64,000 nucleotides of DNA, taken from positions 2,604,001-2,668,000 of the forward strand of contig JBCAMK010000003.1 in assembly GCA_038503065.1 (NCBI GenBank). Direction: 5' to 3'. Positions within the stretch are counted from its first letter, which is position 1, and each line of letters begins with the position of its first letter. A program made the translations under genes and the position numbers. Origin of the DNA: Paragyromitra xinjiangensis. Lineage: Eukaryota; Ascomycota; Pezizomycetes; Pezizales; Discinaceae. Positions 59,271 through 64,000 of the stretch are shown here, one piece after another. Under the pieces are notes generated by a model. The model did not search any database and had not been told where the DNA came from. It saw only the letters and a program-made list of their open reading frames with translations.

Positions 59271-62200
59271 CTAATGACAAACCCCCCTCACCGCCTCACC
59301 CACAAGTCCCGCCACCACCCCTCTGGCCACTCCACGTTCCTGCAGCGCATCAAACACGACTCCCCAACATTCCTTACTCGCCTGCGCGCCCATCAGTCCT
59401 TTCAGTGCCTCTGGCATACCTTTTTCGCCAACCAACCTCCTCGCCTTTTCACGTAGCGCTTCCTTCTCGCTATCCCCCATCTTTTCCGCCACTGGCCAGC
59501 TTGCCCGCTCTTCCTTCGACGGAAGCCCGTTCTTGCGTAGCTTCCGGATGTGACCGGCAATAGCGGTGTCGACTGTGTTTGCGTCGATGACGGTTTCTTG
59601 GATGAGTGTGCGAATTGACTCGAGGGTTGCGTTGCCGGGGCGGAGAAGGATTGATTTGGCTACGTTGAGGAGACTGCGTCTGAAGATCCATGCTGAGGAG
59701 AGCGTATAGAGTTCTGTGATTATCGCGAAGAATATTTCGACAACAAATTGGGTTTCGGCTTCAGAGAGGGGTTCGGAGGAAGGTTTCCTTTTGGGGAGCG
59801 GGGGAGGTGGGCTTTCAGCTACTGGGGGAGGGGTGGAAGTAGTGGGAGGCGAAGGAGGTGGGAATGTGGAGGCAGGTGCTGGGGCAGCTGCGGGAATAGG
59901 CACAGGTGCAGCTGCTGGGGTTGGTACAAGTAGTATAGATCCAGAGGAAGTCGCACGGTTTCGCGTGAGTGCAGCTTCTGGAGCCGGGTCCGAATCATTA
60001 TCGTAGTCGTCTGGCATATCACTCGGTGGTGGTGGTAACGACACAAACCCCGGCTCGTCACCATTATGAGATGGGATCTCGAGCTGGATATATCCACCTA
60101 CACTATCTCTATGCGGCCTCGTCATACCCATGAGTGAAGACCTTCTCGCTGGATAAGTAGACCTTTGTTCCTCCTGGTTCCCTCCTTGTGCCTCCTTCTC
60201 CCCCATTTGCGATAGTGAAGTCTGCGAGCTCCCCATAGCTAGTTGTTTAAAACTCTCCACGCTCGTCCTCCTGCTGTTATCTTGCGTTGACAGCCCAGAG
60301 CCATTGGCACCGGCGTTCTCCTTCATGGTTGACGTCCGTTTCATAAACACACCACCAAATAGTGCCTTCCCGCCCTCTGCCGCCCCCTGTGGTGCCTTCG
60401 CTAATGCATCCAACATCCCTCCTCCCATCTTCGCAAACGCCTGCGGGTTTGGCCACCCCTTCCCTAGACCGCTGAACGCCCCAGTCTTGCCAGGCCCAGT
60501 ACCCGTCTCGCCGTCTTTTTCAAGGAACCGTTTCATGCCTTCACATTCGGCAAGCGGCTTCTCCTTCAATGCATCATTGATGTACTTCTCCAGCCGTGCG
60601 CGCAGCGACTCCTTCGTGCTGCCGCGCCAGGGCGGAAGGTCCGTGTGGACACGCATGAAGGAGTCGACACCTGCGACAGCACCGATACGACGGAGCACCT
60701 CGTGAAGTGTTTCGAAGTCTGTGTATTTGCGTGTTAGGATCCATCCGGGCACCGACGAGATCCCCGGTTCGATCTGGAGGAGATATACAGCGCTTGTAGG
60801 TTTCGACCTCAGTGGCCTATCACCTGAACCAGAGAATGCGGCGCCGCTGAAGGGATCAAATGTCTTTAGGGTTGCGTCAGGTGGGGTGAGGTCGGAGAGG
60901 GTGATATTGGCGCGGTAGAGGGGATCTTGGACTACGGTGGCGGGTGAGGTGACCGGGAGGAGCTGGTCGAAGGATGTAAATGTATTTGAGGGGGTAGCTG
61001 GAGAGTTGGGTTCCTCGGCAATTGAGGGTGGGATTGAGACGGCGATATCGGAGGAAGTGCGAGCGGGTGGTTCGTTGCCATTGAGGTATCCATTTCCGTT
61101 TCCATTCCGGCTCGACCATTCTCCAGAATTCCGCTTTGCTTCCTCCTCCGCGATCATGGCATTGAGCTCCTGCGCTTCCTTCATGGCTCGTTCCATCTCC
61201 TCCTCAGCACGGCTAAGCCGTTTAGCCTTATTTCGTTCTGCAGCCGCAGCAACGCTCTTATCATTCACTGCTGCCGTTGCCTCGCCGATATCGATCTTCT
61301 GTAAGATCTCTGGCTGTGTCTCCTTCTCGAGGAGATAGACAATGGTTGCATTAATCCACTCGGCGCTGCTGAACTTTTCAACCACCTTCTCTAGGACGAC
61401 CCCTGCAATGATCTCCGTTAGGAATGCACGGACAGGATCACACCTCACTGCCTCTGCGGGGACGAAGCTCTGGACAATGTCGTCGGCTGCCATCCGCAAC
61501 TTCCGCTTCTGCATATCCCGGTCAACGAGCTGAGCTAGCGCCGAGGAAGGGTATTCTTCCACATAGGTTCCGATGGAAGACTGGGATGTCTGTGCGAGCT
61601 CGCGAAAGAAGACAATGAAGGTGTTAGAGGTCGAGATGAGGAAGAGGAGGAAGGTATCGGTGGGCCGTTTTTGTGAGAGATGCGTGTGAATGTTAAAAAG
61701 GGTCTGAGTAATTATTTGGCGGCAGGCATTGGGGAAGTTTTCGTCTTGGGATAGAATCGGTGAATACCACCATCTATATATAATTGAAGTCAGCTACAGT
61801 CGAGTTAAAGCAGGCCAAAGAACGAATTCGTACCGCACATAATCCCTAGTCACTGCATCTGCAAGCTCTGTAAAAGCTAACGCTGTCTCTGGCGGTAGAG
61901 ATGAAAGATCAGATACCCGTGATTTCGACAACTTCTGCTCCTCCCATAATGCCGTTAGTTCTAAATCCCACTCCGTAGTTGAACCCACCGAGTAGCAAGC
62001 AAGCACACCTTTGTCGAGACTGTAGCCTTTCCGCCATCCTCTAAAGAATCTCCTTCCCTCCCATCCCGGATCTCAAGAATCTTTTTATCCAGCCATTCCA
62101 CCACACTCCCGCCGATTGCAGCCCCTTCGCTCCTGGCTTTGCTCGGCCTTAAGTTCTCCAGGCTCGCGTGTAGTACGACGCCTCCCATAATACCAACAAC

Positions 62201-62467
62201 TAGCAAGCCGAAACTCCCAAATACCATGTACAATACTATCGTAGATCCTACCATCACGCCACCGAGCGTTTCCGGGGTTGCATGTTGTAGGAAATCGAGG
62301 ACATGCTTCGCAACGTCAGCAAACGTCTGTTCCGTTGAGCTCGAGGAAGCTGGTGCAGGAGCCGATTCATTCTGTTCATCTGGTAGTATAAGTTTTGGGG
62401 TCAGTGGAGGAGTCGAAGGCGTTTCTGTTGGCGTTTCTAAAGGTGTTGGTGTAGGTTCTAACTCCAT
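59271..62467 (-). CDS. PXA / PX / nexin_C membrane protein (sorting-nexin family)
   Basis: Three minus-strand exons, 62467-62009, 61934-61834 and 61773-59271 (1020 aa; introns 74 and 60 bp). A Pro/Thr-rich N-terminus precedes a hydrophobic hairpin (about residues 70-100, STIVLYMVFGSFGLLVVGIM). The PXA domain follows (DAVTRDYVRWWYSPIL, CRQIITQTLFNIHTHLSQK, ELAQTSQSS) to about 61300, then a short coiled coil. The PX domain (about 60815-60500) has the phosphoinositide-binding RKYTDF and LPPWRGSTKESLRARLEKYI motifs. A long disordered stretch and a C-terminal nexin_C domain (about 59780-59290) complete it. No RGS domain is visible between PXA and PX, unlike Mdm1/SNX13. Such proteins tether the ER to endosomes, vacuole or lipid droplets. 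The intron 1 acceptor (GAGCAG, 74-bp intron with ACTAAC) was preferred over nearer AGs that break the frame or make the intron too short. Confidence 0.88.
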
Positions 62468-64000
62468 TGTTGGAATGCCGTGAAAGTCGGTCGGTCGGGG
62501 GATAGGGGCGGGTTGTGAACTTTCGATTTCAGGACGACGCCCAGCCAAGCCAAGAAGCACCGACAAACAGGGGTTATCGTAGTTTTGACTTGGGGGCAGG
62601 TTCTAGACGCGTAGGGGCTGTTTCTGGATGTCTGTTCTTCTCCTGAGGCGCTTTTATTTCTGCCCTTCCTCTTTTGGCCAGCAGGGGTAACAGCGTGTTT
62701 ATTTCTTCTCTCTGTGCTATTGGCAAGAACACTGATTGGTGAGATCAACGTTATTTATTACGTTCGTTCTATTTGGGCCTATTGCACTCGTGCAACCGCA
62801 TATATGTTATTTCCAATTGATCGGGGCTGGTACTCCTGTTCTCAAGAATAAAGTAGCATCATGTCAACTTTCTATCAAAATATACATGTAACCAGCCTAT
62901 TGCCTATCGAGGCGTTTACATTTCGTGTAAGTTCCCTCCAAGGTGCAAAGGTCTCGCCACATGTTTGCTCAAACGCATTTTTGAATTCTTCAAACACTAA
63001 CTGGAATTCGTCGAGACCCTCCTGTGCTGGCCTACTAATAGATAATTCCACCTTCAATCCTATATATGATCCTGAATCCAAGTTACAGACATGCTGATCG
63101 ACTAATGGGATGCACATTTACGAGTCTTTCACCATCTAGCGTTAAAACTGCTGGTACATACTATCATATCTTACAGTGTTCCAGTCTTTGGTGTTAGATC
63201 TGATACCAAGTATTGGTAAGGTGGTAGCAGAGGAGGTGTACTAAGCAGCATGTAGTGCCTGAGTTTATGGAAGCCGAAAATGAAAGCCAACAAATTGGAG
63301 CCCTAGTTTCTTCTGGTTACTGTATTAGAACGATCTACCCATCATCTGTAGGCGCTATCGAGGGTTCTGGGCGGAATTCGCCACGTCCCTGTTTCGCCAC
63401 GGCAGCGACTCAATTGAAGTGCCCTTTAGATTGCTCCAATAAAACGTCAAGTCTAGCTAGACAAATGGCGACCTGAGAAACCTCCGAGAGAGATCGAGGC
63501 AATTAGAGAATAGCATTCATCTCGTAGAGTGCTACAACGAAATGCTCCACCCCAGCTTGTCCATCTTCAAGGTAGCAAAGGAGCTGGTGGAGTAAATACT
63601 GCGTCGTCTCCATAGAGAGAAAGTGCACCGCTGCACGTCCCAAAGTGGAAGCTTCACTAACAGGTGTCTCGTCTCTAGAATATCATTAGCCTTTCTTTCT
63701 CTAACCTTTGTATCCTTCCACCACTCATTCGAATTCAGTCACTCTGTAGGTCCCATTTTTCGTAGTTCCCGAGTATTGGGTCGGTTTTCCGGAGCAGATC
63801 GATATCTGGAAGCTGTGTACTGAGGGTGAGAAGACTCACCCTATGGATCTTCCATGGCTTTCCGGCTTCTTTAGCGAGCAGTTTGCGTTTAAATGTCCTT
63901 GAATCACACGAGAGGTTGCGAAGGGTAACTAGATAGCTTAGGTGAATATTCTTGCTTTTCGATGCTGTTTGATTCCTGGGTCTCTTTCGCCAGATGCGTA
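62468..64000. other. Upstream of the PX gene to the window edge
   Basis: No supported gene. The minus-strand frame at 62875-63117 has protein-like composition (80 codons from an ATG) but no domain and no workable splice partner. Confidence 0.45.

Noticed and set aside
59716..60705. Long plus-strand frames under the PX-protein gene
   Set aside because: Antisense shadows of a single long, Pro/Ser-rich exon.
62875..63117. 80-codon minus-strand frame with protein-like composition
   Set aside because: No domain, no workable upstream exon and no repeat context; left as a note in the intergenic entry.

Overview
The window reads as nuclear DNA of a filamentous ascomycete (Pezizomycotina). Coding genes carry short GT-AG introns of about 55-115 bp with CTAAC/CTGAC-like branch sites. 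The gene set is typically fungal: an ApsA/Num1 cortical anchor, a RAS2-type GTPase, an ARE-type sterol acyltransferase and several GPI-type wall proteins. Gene density is low: 15 supported genes, one of them cut by the left edge, plus one weak candidate, in 64 kb, with gene-free stretches of up to 8 kb. Some genes are intron-rich (10 introns in the acyltransferase, 5 in the hydrolase). This would suit an early-branching, expanded genome such as Pezizomycetes (truffles and relatives), but that placement is an inference.

Layout. 1-4898 (+): 5'-truncated ApsA/Num1-like cortical dynein/nuclear-migration anchor with two unusual repeat arrays. 4.9-11 kb: no supported gene. 11.07-11.85 kb (-): RAS2-type small GTPase. 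11.9-19.8 kb: gene desert. 19.8-20.1 kb (-): small two-helix membrane protein. 21.2-21.7 kb: possible mobile-element remnant with a tRNA-like core. 22.4-22.9 kb (+): UPF0303/DUF336 protein. 24.4-25.5 kb (+) and 27.5-27.9 kb (-): two convergent secreted, probably GPI-anchored proteins. 31.0-32.2 kb (-): Ser/Pro-rich orphan. 35.0-36.3 kb (+): probably mitochondrial tRNA m1A methyltransferase of the TRM61/GCD14 family. 36.3-41.7 kb: gene-free, with two hairpins. 41.7-42.3 kb (-): small GPI wall protein. 45.7-47.3 kb (-): unrecognised gene with two apparent frameshifts. 50.2-50.9 kb (+): dual-specificity phosphatase. 52.0-54.5 kb (-): sterol O-acyltransferase with two 12-nt microexons. 55.8-56.9 kb (+): dienelactone hydrolase. 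57.6-58.4 kb (+): BTB/POZ protein. 59.3-62.5 kb (-): PXA-PX-nexin_C membrane protein.

The genes do not form a pathway or a biosynthetic cluster. They are mostly independent housekeeping and cell-surface genes, with each transcript standing alone. Loose themes are cell cortex and polarity (anchor, RAS2), surface proteins (three GPI-type genes) and lipid/ER biology (sterol acyltransferase, PX protein). All exon coordinates were derived by reading splice signals and frame continuity by eye; none was checked against transcripts or a database.
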